From: Anaerolineaceae bacterium
GTDB taxonomy: Bacteria; Chloroflexota; Anaerolineae; Anaerolineales; Anaerolineaceae
Direction of reading: 5' to 3'
Assembly (NCBI GenBank): GCA_017417055.1
Contig: JAFPZX010000095.1
Span: 1-61,147, forward strand
DNA: 61,147 nt
The notes below the pieces were generated by a model, which was not told the origin of the DNA, made no database searches, and worked only from the letters and a program-made list of their open reading frames with translations. Every line of letters starts with the position of its first letter. The stretch's first letter is position 1. The position numbers and the translations under genes were made by a program. Below are positions 17,578 to 26,065 of the stretch, piece by piece.

Positions 17578-18445
17578 AATATTCTGGCAGTCAGATACAA
17601 ATTTCTGGACCATCTTCAACGGGAAAATTGATACCATCGAATTAGGGACAAAAACGATTGCGGAAACGGAAAAATGCACCCCAATCGGCGCTTATACATC
17701 CTTCCGCACCTATAACAGTTTTGGTGTTTTGAGGCTCGAACAGCATTTTGACCGACTGGAGGAGACCGCTCGTTTGGCCGGATTTGATATCCAGCTGGAT
17801 CGTGAAGACCTGAGAAACACGCTGGTAACCTTGATTGCAGGCACACCCAACAGTTCAGAGCCGACTCCTGAAAGACGCATACGGATCACGATTGACCTGG
17901 AAAGACACATCGGACGGCTTTATTTTGCCATGGAACCGCTGAAAGTTCCTGCCCCGGAGAAATATGAACTGGGGATTATCTGCCAGACAACTCAAGCCCA
18001 TCGCGAGAATCCCAAGGCTAAACTCAGTAATTTTCTCTCTCGCGCAGCAGACATTCGGGATCAGGAAAAGGATGAATTTGATGAGATCCTGATGGTTTCT
18101 CCTCATGGTGATCTGTTGGAAGGCTTGAGTTCCAATTTCTTCGGCATCAAAGGCAATACGGTTTATACGGCGGAAGAGGGCGTCCTTTCCGGCACTACAC
18201 GTGATTTCATCCTGCATCTTGCGGAAGAGCTGGAAATTCCGGTGGTTTTCAAAGCGATCAAAAAAGATGAAATCGCTGATTTGGATGAAGCGTTTATCTC
18301 CAGTACCAGCCGTGCGATCCTTCCGATCCGGTCCATTGATGGGATCCCCATGAAAGGATCAATGCCCGGTTCCGTGACGAAGCGCCTGATGGAAAAGTTT
18401 GATGAAGAACTTTCGTCCGGAATTGAATCGCTTTTCGTTGACTAA
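17570..18445 (+). CDS. Class IV PLP aminotransferase (D-amino acid/branched-chain/ADC lyase family)
   Basis: A 291-residue fold-type IV PLP enzyme. The probable Schiff-base lysine lies in AKLSNFL (about residue 145). LLEGLSSNFFGI (about 183) and VLSGTTRDFIL (about 204) bind the cofactor phosphate, and AFISSTSRAILPI is the late strand. The family includes D-alanine aminotransferase, IlvE and PabC, and motifs alone do not decide among them. It overlaps mocA by eight bases and lies 47 bases before a glutamate racemase. That makes a D-amino acid aminotransferase role attractive, but this is inference. Confidence 0.8.
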   Translation: MSEIFWQSDTNFWTIFNGKIDTIELGTKTIAETEKCTPIGAYTSFRTYNSFGVLRLEQHFDRLEETARLAGFDIQLDREDLRNTLVTLIAGTPNSSEPTPERRIRITIDLERHIGRLYFAMEPLKVPAPEKYELGIICQTTQAHRENPKAKLSNFLSRAADIRDQEKDEFDEILMVSPHGDLLEGLSSNFFGIKGNTVYTAEEGVLSGTTRDFILHLAEELEIPVVFKAIKKDEIADLDEAFISSTSRAILPIRSIDGIPMKGSMPGSVTKRLMEKFDEELSSGIESLFVD

Positions 18446-18492
18446 TCGAGATACAGGAAAAATCTGTAAAAAAATAAAGAAAGAGTGAATGC

Positions 18493-19290
18493 ATGGCGGA
18501 AAACATAAGTGGGAAAACATTGATGATCGATTCCGGTGTGGGGGGAATTTCCGTTCTCGCGCTGGCTCATCAAAAACTTCCAAACGAGGACTTTTGTTTT
18601 TATGCCGATGCGGCTTATGCTCCTTACGGCGACAAAACCCCGGCAGAGATTCGAGATCGACTCCATGCGATACTGAAAGAACATGAAAATGAGGATCTGA
18701 AAGCTATCCTGCTGGCCTGTAATACGGCAACTTCAGCTACCGCGGCAATCTTGCGTCAGGAGCTGAATATCCCTGTGATTGGTATGGAACCGGCATTGAA
18801 GCCTGCTGTGCTCAACAGTGAAGGACAGATTATTGTGATGGCAACAGCTCTGACGATTCGGGAAGAGAAGTTTCAGAAACTGTTGGCTCAATACGGAGTG
18901 GGACGGAATATCGTTCCCATGCCCTGTCCGGGTTTGATGGAACTTGTTGAAAAAGACCCTGTAGGAGCGGAAACCGAAGCTTTTCTGCGAAATGCTCTGG
19001 CTCCTTATGAAAGCTCAATGTCTTCTCTTGTTCTCGGCTGCACGCATTATGTTTTCTTGCGGCCGCTTTTACAAAAAATATATCCGCATGCTGCACTTTT
19101 TGACGGCAACGATGGCGTCGTCCGTCACCTGGAAGCGATTCTGCGGGAACGGAATGCTTTGGGGGGCAGCGGCGAGATTTTGATGCGGTCGTCGCTCAAA
19201 AATCCTGAAACATGTAATAATTATCATGAAAAATGCGTGAAAATGTTCAATTTCTGTACAAACATGTATCTCGAAAATAAAAACTCTTAA
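18493..19290 (+). CDS. murI: Glutamate racemase
   Basis: This enzyme interconverts L- and D-glutamate without cofactor, supplying D-Glu for peptidoglycan. In the 265-residue protein the N-terminal IDSGVGGISVL motif, the first catalytic cysteine in LACNTATS (about residue 74) and the second in LGCTHY (about 181) are all present. APYGDKTP is the usual substrate-loop motif. The last 25 residues are Asn/Cys-rich and atypical. It follows the aminotransferase in the same direction. Position after an SDMH cluster is unusual for murI and may reflect operon fusion. Confidence 0.88.
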   Translation: MAENISGKTLMIDSGVGGISVLALAHQKLPNEDFCFYADAAYAPYGDKTPAEIRDRLHAILKEHENEDLKAILLACNTATSATAAILRQELNIPVIGMEPALKPAVLNSEGQIIVMATALTIREEKFQKLLAQYGVGRNIVPMPCPGLMELVEKDPVGAETEAFLRNALAPYESSMSSLVLGCTHYVFLRPLLQKIYPHAALFDGNDGVVRHLEAILRERNALGGSGEILMRSSLKNPETCNNYHEKCVKMFNFCTNMYLENKNS

Positions 19291-19324
19291 TCAGCGTAAT
19301 CCCTTCGACCTTTAGCTTACAGAG

Positions 19325-19330
19325 TATAAT
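19325..19330 (+). promoter_or_regulatory. Probable -10 box for the DUF2200-DUF1801 gene
   Basis: A perfect TATAAT lies at 19325-19330, followed by a short leader with AAAGGA at 19342-19347. The -35 region is poor (TTCGAC near 19304-19309, about 15 bp away). A start here would separate this gene from murI. Confidence 0.4.
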
Positions 19331-19356
19331 TCAACACGATTAAAGGATTGGTAAAC

Positions 19357-20046
19357 ATGGCACGAAAAACTGTCTTTGAAATGAACGCACGCTCTGTCTA
19401 TGAGATGCTGGTGCAGAAAGCTGAACGAAAAAACCGGAAACAAGAGGAAGTTGATGCTGTTTATTGCTGGCTTCTGGGATATTCCGCGGATCAGCTCAAA
19501 GATCTTTTGGTAACAGAAATCACATATGGTGAGCTTTTCCGAAACGCCCCTTCTGTAAACCGGAAATATACGGCTGTGACCGGAGTTATCTGCGGTATTC
19601 GTGTAGAAGAAATTGAAGATGTTCAAATGCGCCTGGTCCGCTGTGTTGACAAAATGGTGGATGAACTGGCAAAAGGAAAGAAATTGGAAAAGGTGCTGCG
19701 GTCAGACAGTGAGCCTGCCGATGTTGATGAATACATCGCTTTACAGGGTGAAACAGAGCAGAAATGTCTGACTGCAATTCGCAAAACGATAAGGGAAGCA
19801 TTGCCGGACGCTAAGGAAATTCTTTCTTACGGAATGCCTACCTATTGGAGGGACCGGAACCTGATCCATTTTGCTGCTCAAAAAAAGCACATCGGCATTT
19901 ATCCGGGCGGTGAGGCTGCAGAGGTTTTTGCGGAACAATTGAAAAATTACGATGTAAGCAAAGGAACGATCCGGATCCCCTATTCCGCGGATTTGCCTTT
20001 GGATCTGATCTCTGAAATCGCCGGATGGTGCGGAAAGAATAATTGA
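19357..20046 (+). CDS. DUF2200-DUF1801 fusion protein
   Basis: The first half (residues 1 to about 115) resembles the small DUF2200 family: VYEMLVQKAERKNR, WLLGYS, and VICGIRVEEIED followed by DELAKGKKLEKVLR. The second half (about 120-229) resembles DUF1801/YdhG: IRKTIREALPDAKEILSYGMP, HFAAQKKHIGIYPG and IRIPYSADLP. Neither family has a firm function; DUF1801 has a fold related to frataxin/CyaY-like small proteins. The two are normally separate genes, so this is a fusion. ATG 19357 has AAAGGA at a proper distance and is preferred over TTG 19348. Confidence 0.78.
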   Translation: MARKTVFEMNARSVYEMLVQKAERKNRKQEEVDAVYCWLLGYSADQLKDLLVTEITYGELFRNAPSVNRKYTAVTGVICGIRVEEIEDVQMRLVRCVDKMVDELAKGKKLEKVLRSDSEPADVDEYIALQGETEQKCLTAIRKTIREALPDAKEILSYGMPTYWRDRNLIHFAAQKKHIGIYPGGEAAEVFAEQLKNYDVSKGTIRIPYSADLPLDLISEIAGWCGKNN

Positions 20047-20066
20047 TTTTATAACAGGATTTATAG

Positions 20067-20792
20067 ATGATAGGTTTGGGTACATTAATCAATACCTGTG
20101 CAATTGCTGCCGGTGGATTTGCTGGACATTTTTTCGGAAAAATCTTCAAGGAAGACCAGCAGGATGCCATTACAAAAGCCAATGGTGTCGCGGTGTTATT
20201 TATCGCGATTTCCGGAGCGATGGAAGGCATGCTGAAGATTGAGGACAATTCGCTTGTCAGCGGAAAGGCTATGCTGATTACGATCTGCATAGCGCTGGGA
20301 ACTATTATCGGTGAACTGATCGGTATAGAAAACGTGTTTGAACGATTTGGAGAATGGCTGAAGATTAAAACCGGAAACGCCAAAGATGCCGGATTCGTAG
20401 ACGCTTTTGTTACCGCATCTTTGACAGTTTCGATCGGAGCAATGGCCATTGTTGGTTCCATTGAGGATGGCGTGATGGGTGATTATTCTGTGTTGGCTGT
20501 GAAATCCGTGCTGGACTTTATTATCATTATCATGATGACCGCATCCATGGGAAAAGGTGCGGGATTTTCCGCCATTCCGGTTTTTGTTTTTGAAGGCTGC
20601 ATGACGCTGCTTGCCCGGCTGATCGCACCGCTGATGACCGACCTCGCAATCAATTATTTATCGCTGGTGGGATCTATATTGATTTTCTGCGTAGGTGTTA
20701 ATCTGGTATGGGGAAAGAAACTGCGGGTTGCCAACATGCTGCCTGCAGTAGTTCTGGCTGTGATTACCGCGTATCTGCCGACAAACTGGTAA
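20067..20792 (+). CDS. DUF554 family membrane protein
   Basis: This 241-residue integral membrane protein matches the DUF554 (YdfK/YqgA) family. It begins MIGLGTLINTCAIAAGGFAG and contains FVTASLTVSIGAMAIVGSIE and a late NLVWGKKLRVANMLPA. About six to seven hydrophobic segments are visible. Members are often annotated as possible transporters, but no substrate is established. It begins 20 bases after the DUF2200-DUF1801 gene and is probably co-transcribed with it. Confidence 0.88.
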   Translation: MIGLGTLINTCAIAAGGFAGHFFGKIFKEDQQDAITKANGVAVLFIAISGAMEGMLKIEDNSLVSGKAMLITICIALGTIIGELIGIENVFERFGEWLKIKTGNAKDAGFVDAFVTASLTVSIGAMAIVGSIEDGVMGDYSVLAVKSVLDFIIIIMMTASMGKGAGFSAIPVFVFEGCMTLLARLIAPLMTDLAINYLSLVGSILIFCVGVNLVWGKKLRVANMLPAVVLAVITAYLPTNW

Positions 20793-20866
20793 GTGAAAGG
20801 TTTTATGTGTTGGGTTTTAGATGTCAGACACAATGATATGTACTGAAATAAAAAATACTGTAATTA

Positions 20867-21325
20867 ATGATAAATAATACAATAAAACAATGGACGTTAT
20901 TGATGAATCGTCAGATAAATACTGCAGTCAGGACATATCCGTTTGGATCTTTGGAATCGTATGATTATGTTGTTATGCTCAGCAGGTATGATGGAAAATA
21001 TTTACTGAGTCGTCATAAAGGACGAACAACATGGGAACTGCAGGGCGGGCATATTGAGCATGGTGAATCTCCGGATAAAGCCGCGAAACGGGAGCTTTAT
21101 GAAGAGTCAGGTGCTGATTCGTTTGATATCAGACCTCTTTGTGATTACTGTGGAGAGGAACCCGGCAGAAACAATTTTGGACGAGGAAAAGTATACACGG
21201 TTGAAATCAAACACATTAGCAATCTGCCAGAGAGTGAAATGGCAGAAATAAGATTGTTTGATACCGTGCCGGATGAACTGACATACCCGGAAATTACCCA
21301 TGCAATCCTTTCCTATAAGAGATAA
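20867..21325 (+). CDS. Nudix hydrolase
   Basis: The Nudix box is intact: GGHIEHGE, seven residues, then RELYEESGA (about residues 65-88). The family hydrolyses nucleoside diphosphates linked to other groups. The central CDYCGE and KVYTVEI segments resemble the YtkD/MutT-like phosphohydrolases. The product is up to 152 residues; the ATG at 20903 (140 residues) is an equally good start because neither ATG has a clear ribosome-binding site. It stands alone between DUF554 and fni. Confidence 0.82.
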   Translation: MINNTIKQWTLLMNRQINTAVRTYPFGSLESYDYVVMLSRYDGKYLLSRHKGRTTWELQGGHIEHGESPDKAAKRELYEESGADSFDIRPLCDYCGEEPGRNNFGRGKVYTVEIKHISNLPESEMAEIRLFDTVPDELTYPEITHAILSYKR

Positions 21326-21442
21326 GTAGAACTATTTATTGCCGCATTTTTTATTTCCTGGAATAAAATAAACTATACACGATAAAAAATATCGGATTCA
21401 TCAGCTTCATTACAAAATTTTTCATTTTTTCCTTTATGCATT

Positions 21443-21448
21443 TATAAT
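21443..21448 (+). promoter_or_regulatory. Probable -10 box of the fni operon
   Basis: A perfect TATAAT lies at 21443-21448 in an AT-rich stretch. The -35 candidate TTCATT (21421-21426) is weak. GGAG at 21457-21460 follows as ribosome-binding site for fni. Confidence 0.4.
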
Positions 21449-21472
21449 ACTTATATTGGAGTAACTACCGGA

Positions 21473-22477
21473 ATGTCAATAACTTTACGGAAAAACAATC
21501 ATATCGATATATGTTTACGGAAAGATATACGTTCAAAACAGTCAAATGGTTTTGAACACTATCATTTACTCCATAATGCCCTTCCCGAAGCTGATTTTGA
21601 AAAGTTTTCAACTGAATGCCAATTTCTTGGAAAAAATATTTCTGTCCCGATCCTGATATCTTCCATGACGGGAGGAACAGAAGAAGGAGAACAGATCAAC
21701 CGCAGATTGGTTGAGGCGGCGGCTGAATTGAAGGTGCCGTTTGCAATCGGTTCACAGCGGATTTATATAACCGAAAAACGGAAACCGATTTTTCCATATC
21801 GTACGATTGCACCGAACATACCGATTTTGGCGAATTTAGGCGCGGTTCAGATGAATTACGGGTTTACGCGCGATGATTATTTACGGGCAGTTGAAATGAT
21901 TCGTGCGGACGCGTTGATAGTACATCTGAATCCGCTTCAGGAATTGATCCAGAAGAACGGAGATACGAATTTTTCCGGTTTACTGAAAAAGATCGAAAAA
22001 CTATGCCACGATTTTCCTGTTCCTGTAATTGCGAAGGAAGTTGGCTGGGGAATACAGGCTGAGACCGCAAAAAGATTGATCGATGCAGGTGTTTCCATCA
22101 TCGATGTTGCTGGAGCCGGCGGAACTTCCTGGTCCCGGGTGGAAAGCTTGATTCATGACGATGATATCATTCAAAAAATCGCTGAACCGTTTGATGATTG
22201 GGGAATCCCAACGGCTGAATGTATTGCCATGATCCATAGACAGTATCCGGATATTGAACTGATTGCTTCCGGAGGTATTCAAAACGGCGTAGAAGCCGCA
22301 AAAGCGATCCGGCTTGGCGCCAACCTTGCGGGATTTGCGGCCCGACTTCTGCCGGCAGCTGCAAAAAATACAGAAGCTGTAACGGAAGAATTGAAAATTA
22401 TCATGCATCAATATAGAATTGCTATGTTTTTATCATCCGGAATTCAAAAAACAGAAAAAGAACAGGAGCGGATATGA
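21473..22477 (+). CDS. fni: Type 2 isopentenyl-diphosphate delta-isomerase
   Basis: This FMN- and NADPH-dependent enzyme interconverts IPP and DMAPP. The 334-residue protein shows the family features: RK-N-HI-ICL near the N-terminus, the FMN-binding ISSMTGGT, GSQR, ANLGAVQ, HLNPLQE, PVIAKEVGWG, and DVAGAGGTSW, then SGGIQNGVEAAKAI. It overlaps the downstream prenyl synthase by an ATGA junction, so the two isoprenoid genes are translationally coupled. GGAG lies upstream of the ATG, slightly far from it. Confidence 0.95.
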   Translation: MSITLRKNNHIDICLRKDIRSKQSNGFEHYHLLHNALPEADFEKFSTECQFLGKNISVPILISSMTGGTEEGEQINRRLVEAAAELKVPFAIGSQRIYITEKRKPIFPYRTIAPNIPILANLGAVQMNYGFTRDDYLRAVEMIRADALIVHLNPLQELIQKNGDTNFSGLLKKIEKLCHDFPVPVIAKEVGWGIQAETAKRLIDAGVSIIDVAGAGGTSWSRVESLIHDDDIIQKIAEPFDDWGIPTAECIAMIHRQYPDIELIASGGIQNGVEAAKAIRLGANLAGFAARLLPAAAKNTEAVTEELKIIMHQYRIAMFLSSGIQKTEKEQERI

Positions 22478-23460
22478 ATCAGGAAATAATTGAAAACACC
22501 AATAAAACAATTTACCGATATTTGACCGATAATGCTGTTTTGAAAAGCGATGAGACCTTACAGGAAATGCTGCTTTATGCATTAGGTTTCAATACGGATG
22601 GCAGTTTATTGAGCGGAGGAAAACGGCTGCGTCCATTGTTCTGCTGCCTGACCTGCGGAATTGTATCTGGGCACTACGAACCTGCTGTTCTATATGGATC
22701 TGCGCTTGAATTGCTGCACAATTACACTCTGGTTCATGATGACATCGAAGACAAAAGCGATACCCGGCATAATCGTCCTGCTTTATGGAAAAAATATGGA
22801 TTAGCACTGGCCATCAATGCCGGAGATTTGCTGTATGAAATCGCACTTTCTGCGGGAGCTGAAGCGGACGTCATCAGCAAAAAAAATGGACTTCGAAAAA
22901 TCATGCAAATGTCTGAACAACTTTTTCTCGGACAGCATCGTGATATCATGCTTGAAACAAAGTTGTATATACAACAATCAGAATATTTGCAAATGGTAAG
23001 GGGAAAAACTTCTGCTTTGATCGGCTGCTCTTTCGCCTTGGGCGCCTTAGCAGGCGGTGCAGATGAGGAAACTGCGGTCAAGTTTGAATATGCCGGACAG
23101 CGACTGGGTATTGCTTTCCAGATTCGGGATGATTATCTGGGTACCTGGGGTGATTCCTCGAATCTCGGGAAATCAGTTTCTGCTGATATTATGGATAAGA
23201 AAAATACTCTTGCAGTTGTCTATACAGCAAATAAAAATCCTGAATTTCTTGCAAAATGGGAAAAATATGATGGCAATCCCGGACAGGTCTCCGAATTTGC
23301 AGCTATGATGACGGAAGCCGGGGCTGATGATTATTTGAACCAGCAATGTACAAAATATACGGATGAAGCGCTTGAAACACTCAAAGAATTTCGTTCTCAT
23401 GGTGAATACAGCACTGTTTTGGAAGAATTGATTTCTTCCCTGATTAATCGAAAAAGGTAA
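22474..23460 (+). CDS. Polyprenyl (farnesyl/geranylgeranyl) diphosphate synthase
   Basis: This trans-prenyltransferase of 328 residues elongates allylic diphosphates with IPP. The first aspartate-rich motif is DDIED (in LVHDDIEDKSDTR, about residues 89-93) and the second is DDYLGTWGD (about 212). GGKRLRP near residue 49 binds IPP. Chain length cannot be fixed securely; residues before the first DDxxD suggest a short to medium product. It is coupled to fni by a four-base overlap, so DMAPP supply and chain elongation are co-expressed. Confidence 0.92.
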   Translation: MNQEIIENTNKTIYRYLTDNAVLKSDETLQEMLLYALGFNTDGSLLSGGKRLRPLFCCLTCGIVSGHYEPAVLYGSALELLHNYTLVHDDIEDKSDTRHNRPALWKKYGLALAINAGDLLYEIALSAGAEADVISKKNGLRKIMQMSEQLFLGQHRDIMLETKLYIQQSEYLQMVRGKTSALIGCSFALGALAGGADEETAVKFEYAGQRLGIAFQIRDDYLGTWGDSSNLGKSVSADIMDKKNTLAVVYTANKNPEFLAKWEKYDGNPGQVSEFAAMMTEAGADDYLNQQCTKYTDEALETLKEFRSHGEYSTVLEELISSLINRKR

Positions 23461-23463
23461 AAA

Positions 23464-24024
23464 ATGAAAAATAAAATAAAAGTGCAAAATGCAGTTCGAA
23501 CGATATTAACCGGAATCGGAGAAGATCCGGAAAGAGAAGGGCTGAAAGCCACTCCGGAACGCGTACAGCGGATGTACGGGGAGCTTTGTGCCGGTTATCA
23601 AATGGATCTCGATACAGTTGTTAACGGCGCAATTTTTGAGGAACCGTGTGAAAGTATGGTCGTTGTAAGAAACATATCGTTTTACAGCATGTGTGAACAC
23701 CATATGCTGCCGTTTTACGGAAAAATCCACGTGGCCTATTACCCGGACGGGAAAATCATCGGTCTTTCCAAGATCCCGCGTATTGTGGAGATGTATGCCC
23801 GCCGGCTTCAAGTGCAGGAACGTCTTACCGAACAGATCTGTGACGCAATTGAAAAAGCTCTTGCTCCCAAAGGAATCGCGATTTTGACAAGCGGGATCCA
23901 CATGTGTTCTGTTATGAGAGGCGTGAAAAAGGAAAGCGCAGAGTTGGTAACTACACGTTTTACCGGCGTATTTAATGAAAATTCAGAATTGAAAAATGAA
24001 TTTTACCGTCAGATCCGCTTATGA
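23464..24024 (+). CDS. folE: GTP cyclohydrolase I
   Basis: FolE converts GTP to dihydroneopterin triphosphate, the first step of folate and related pterin synthesis. The 186-residue protein has the zinc and active-site motifs [11 protein letters not shown] (about residue 77), [28 protein letters not shown] and a late MCSVMRGV. The length is typical. It begins three bases after the prenyl synthase stop and is preceded by AAAGG, so it belongs to the same operon despite the different pathway. Confidence 0.96.
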   Translation: MKNKIKVQNAVRTILTGIGEDPEREGLKATPERVQRMYGELCAGYQMDLDTVVNGAIFEEPCESMVVVRNISFYSMCEHHMLPFYGKIHVAYYPDGKIIGLSKIPRIVEMYARRLQVQERLTEQICDAIEKALAPKGIAILTSGIHMCSVMRGVKKESAELVTTRFTGVFNENSELKNEFYRQIRL

Positions 24025-24042
24025 GTCCCAATGGAAAAATAA

Positions 24043-25254
24043 ATGAATCAGCGAAAATTATTATTGATTTTGGATATTGACGGTGTTTTACTGGAAGCGG
24101 AAGGATATCGTGCTGCCTGTGTCGACACTATCAATCATTTTATTCAATTGATGGGACAGGAAAATCTTTCCATTACGCGGGAAATAGCCGATGTCTTTGA
24201 GGTTTCCAGGATCGCGTGCGAATGGGATATGGTGCCGTTGTCATTGGCTGCATTCGTGAACTGGTATTGCGAAAAAACAGGTGAATTTTTTACAGATAAT
24301 TCCTTCCCGCCCAAGTGTGAGAAACCTTTGAACTGTGATAATGTTGAATTCCGTGCTATGCTGCTTGATAAAATCCGGGAGTACGCATCCTTTTTGAATG
24401 ACTCTGAAACCACTATCAATTCAGTTTATCATGGATATCAAAGGAAAAGCGGCGAGGGAATGGATGCATTATGGGAACAGCCATTTCGTGACCGTTTTTT
24501 CGTTGATACATTGAACCCGTGGAAAAGCCCTTTTTTTGCGGAACTGATGACCAGATTGCTGGGAAAGAGCACTTTTGAAAATTTTTACGGAATTCCTGCC
24601 CCATTGGATTGTGAATCTTATCTTGAAACGAAAGATCATTTGCTGATATCTGAATATTACCGGAAGCTCCTACCAAATTTATCAGATAGAAGTATTTATC
24701 CGGCAGTGATGACCTACAGGCCGTCATTGCTTCCCGAAAAGGGGAACAAAAAGAGCTCGTATTTCGTTAATACACCGGAAGCTGAATGTGCGCTCCATTT
24801 ACTGGGGTGGTCAGAAGGAAAAGTGCCGATGATCGGAGGCGGAAGTATATGTTATATCGAAGAAAAATATAATCTTCGCAGAGAACATTATGTCAAACCA
24901 CATCCTTTCCATGCACTGGCTTCTGCGTTGATCGCTATTTGCAAAGACGATATACAGTCTTTAGAACTTGCAAGACAGCTGTGTGAATTTGATCCTGAAA
25001 CGCAAGAAAATCCGATAAAGGATTTGCTTTCACAAGAAGATCATATCGAACTTGCGGTTTTTGAAGATTCAATTTCCGGTATAGAGAGCGTACGGAATGC
25101 AGCAAAAATATTAAAAAAATGGAAGTATAATGCTGAAGTTGTTTGCTGCGGAATCAAGACGACTGATGCGAAAAATGAAAAACTGAAAAATAACGGTGTT
25201 ATGGTTTATAATAATGTCAATACAGCCTTTGATTCTATTATAGGTAAATTTTGA
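24043..25254 (+). CDS. Large HAD-superfamily-like hydrolase, substrate unknown
   Basis: The N-terminus LDIDGVLLE contains the DxD of HAD motif I (Asp11 and Asp13). KPHPFHAL (about residue 286) may supply the motif III lysine, and AVFEDSISGIESV (about residue 345) resembles motif IV. At 403 residues it is much longer than typical HAD phosphatases, because about 270 residues separate motif I from the presumed lysine. That insert contains no domain I recognise. It lies 18 bases after folE and its stop overlaps the possible upstream start of the next gene, so it is in the same operon. The phosphatase role is inferred from motifs only. Confidence 0.65.
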   Translation: MNQRKLLLILDIDGVLLEAEGYRAACVDTINHFIQLMGQENLSITREIADVFEVSRIACEWDMVPLSLAAFVNWYCEKTGEFFTDNSFPPKCEKPLNCDNVEFRAMLLDKIREYASFLNDSETTINSVYHGYQRKSGEGMDALWEQPFRDRFFVDTLNPWKSPFFAELMTRLLGKSTFENFYGIPAPLDCESYLETKDHLLISEYYRKLLPNLSDRSIYPAVMTYRPSLLPEKGNKKSSYFVNTPEAECALHLLGWSEGKVPMIGGGSICYIEEKYNLRREHYVKPHPFHALASALIAICKDDIQSLELARQLCEFDPETQENPIKDLLSQEDHIELAVFEDSISGIESVRNAAKILKKWKYNAEVVCCGIKTTDAKNEKLKNNGVMVYNNVNTAFDSIIGKF

Positions 25255-25277
25255 AAGAAAGGAAATTCGTAAAAGAG

Positions 25278-26045
25278 ATGAGAAAAATGTTGATATCAGT
25301 CATGGCAATTCTGTATGTCATGTGTGTTATGGCATCTGTTGCTGCGCAGGATGTCATTATACGGCCAACAGCTGCTCCCCAGGAAACGATTACTATTGTA
25401 AATTCCCATCTAAATGTAATTAGTGGTGACAATATTATTTCCGGTGTAGGGAATAATACTATTACACTTTGGGATCGTTCTAAATATGTCAATCAGCCGA
25501 AAAGTGTGGTGCTGCCAAATGCGGTTGAAGTGTTTGCTGATGGCATGGAAGTTCCGAAACCAAGTCTGGACCGTCCCATCACCGATCCATGGGACGATCT
25601 AAAAGATGGATATGCCTGTCAGGCAATCCTGAACAGTCCATACTATTTTCAAAAACTGGCTTTTGGTGAACCATTTGAATTGGATATTACCTTCCGTAAT
25701 GTAGGTACGCAAACCTGGGATTTCAATATTGATTTCATGATGTATACCGGTGACCAGCTGCAGCAGGACACGAGCAGAATCGTTTTTGATTTGTGGCAGA
25801 CCATTGATCCTAACAGCGAAAATAAACGAACCCATATTGTGAAACCCGGTGAGTCGATCCGCGTAAAACTTCCTATGATCGCGCCAAGAGAAAAGTATCA
25901 TGATGACAACAAATATTATGCAGCTTACACATTGGTTCGCAACTGGAATTTGTATGGCATGGATGCACTTCATGATGGACATTGGGACCGCATGGAAGGA
26001 AATGCTCTTTTTTGTCCGGTATATTTTTATATCTACGTGCCGTAA
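25278..26045 (+). CDS. Secreted protein with NBR1-Ig-like domain
   Basis: A 255-residue exported protein. The N-terminus MRKMLISVMAILYVMCVMAS is a signal peptide or anchor. The C-terminal half contains a stretch resembling the NBR1 Ig-like domain, including FELDITFRNVGTQTWDFNIDF followed later by VKPGESIRVKLPMIAP. Such domains occur in extracellular proteins of Anaerolineae, probably as adhesion or cell-surface modules. The protein is also Asn-rich (residues 40-65). ATG 25278 is preferred; an earlier TTG (25251) overlaps the HAD gene. Function is unknown. Confidence 0.65.
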   Translation: MRKMLISVMAILYVMCVMASVAAQDVIIRPTAAPQETITIVNSHLNVISGDNIISGVGNNTITLWDRSKYVNQPKSVVLPNAVEVFADGMEVPKPSLDRPITDPWDDLKDGYACQAILNSPYYFQKLAFGEPFELDITFRNVGTQTWDFNIDFMMYTGDQLQQDTSRIVFDLWQTIDPNSENKRTHIVKPGESIRVKLPMIAPREKYHDDNKYYAAYTLVRNWNLYGMDALHDGHWDRMEGNALFCPVYFYIYVP

Positions 26046-26065
26046 AAAAAGCACTGAGCTGTGTT

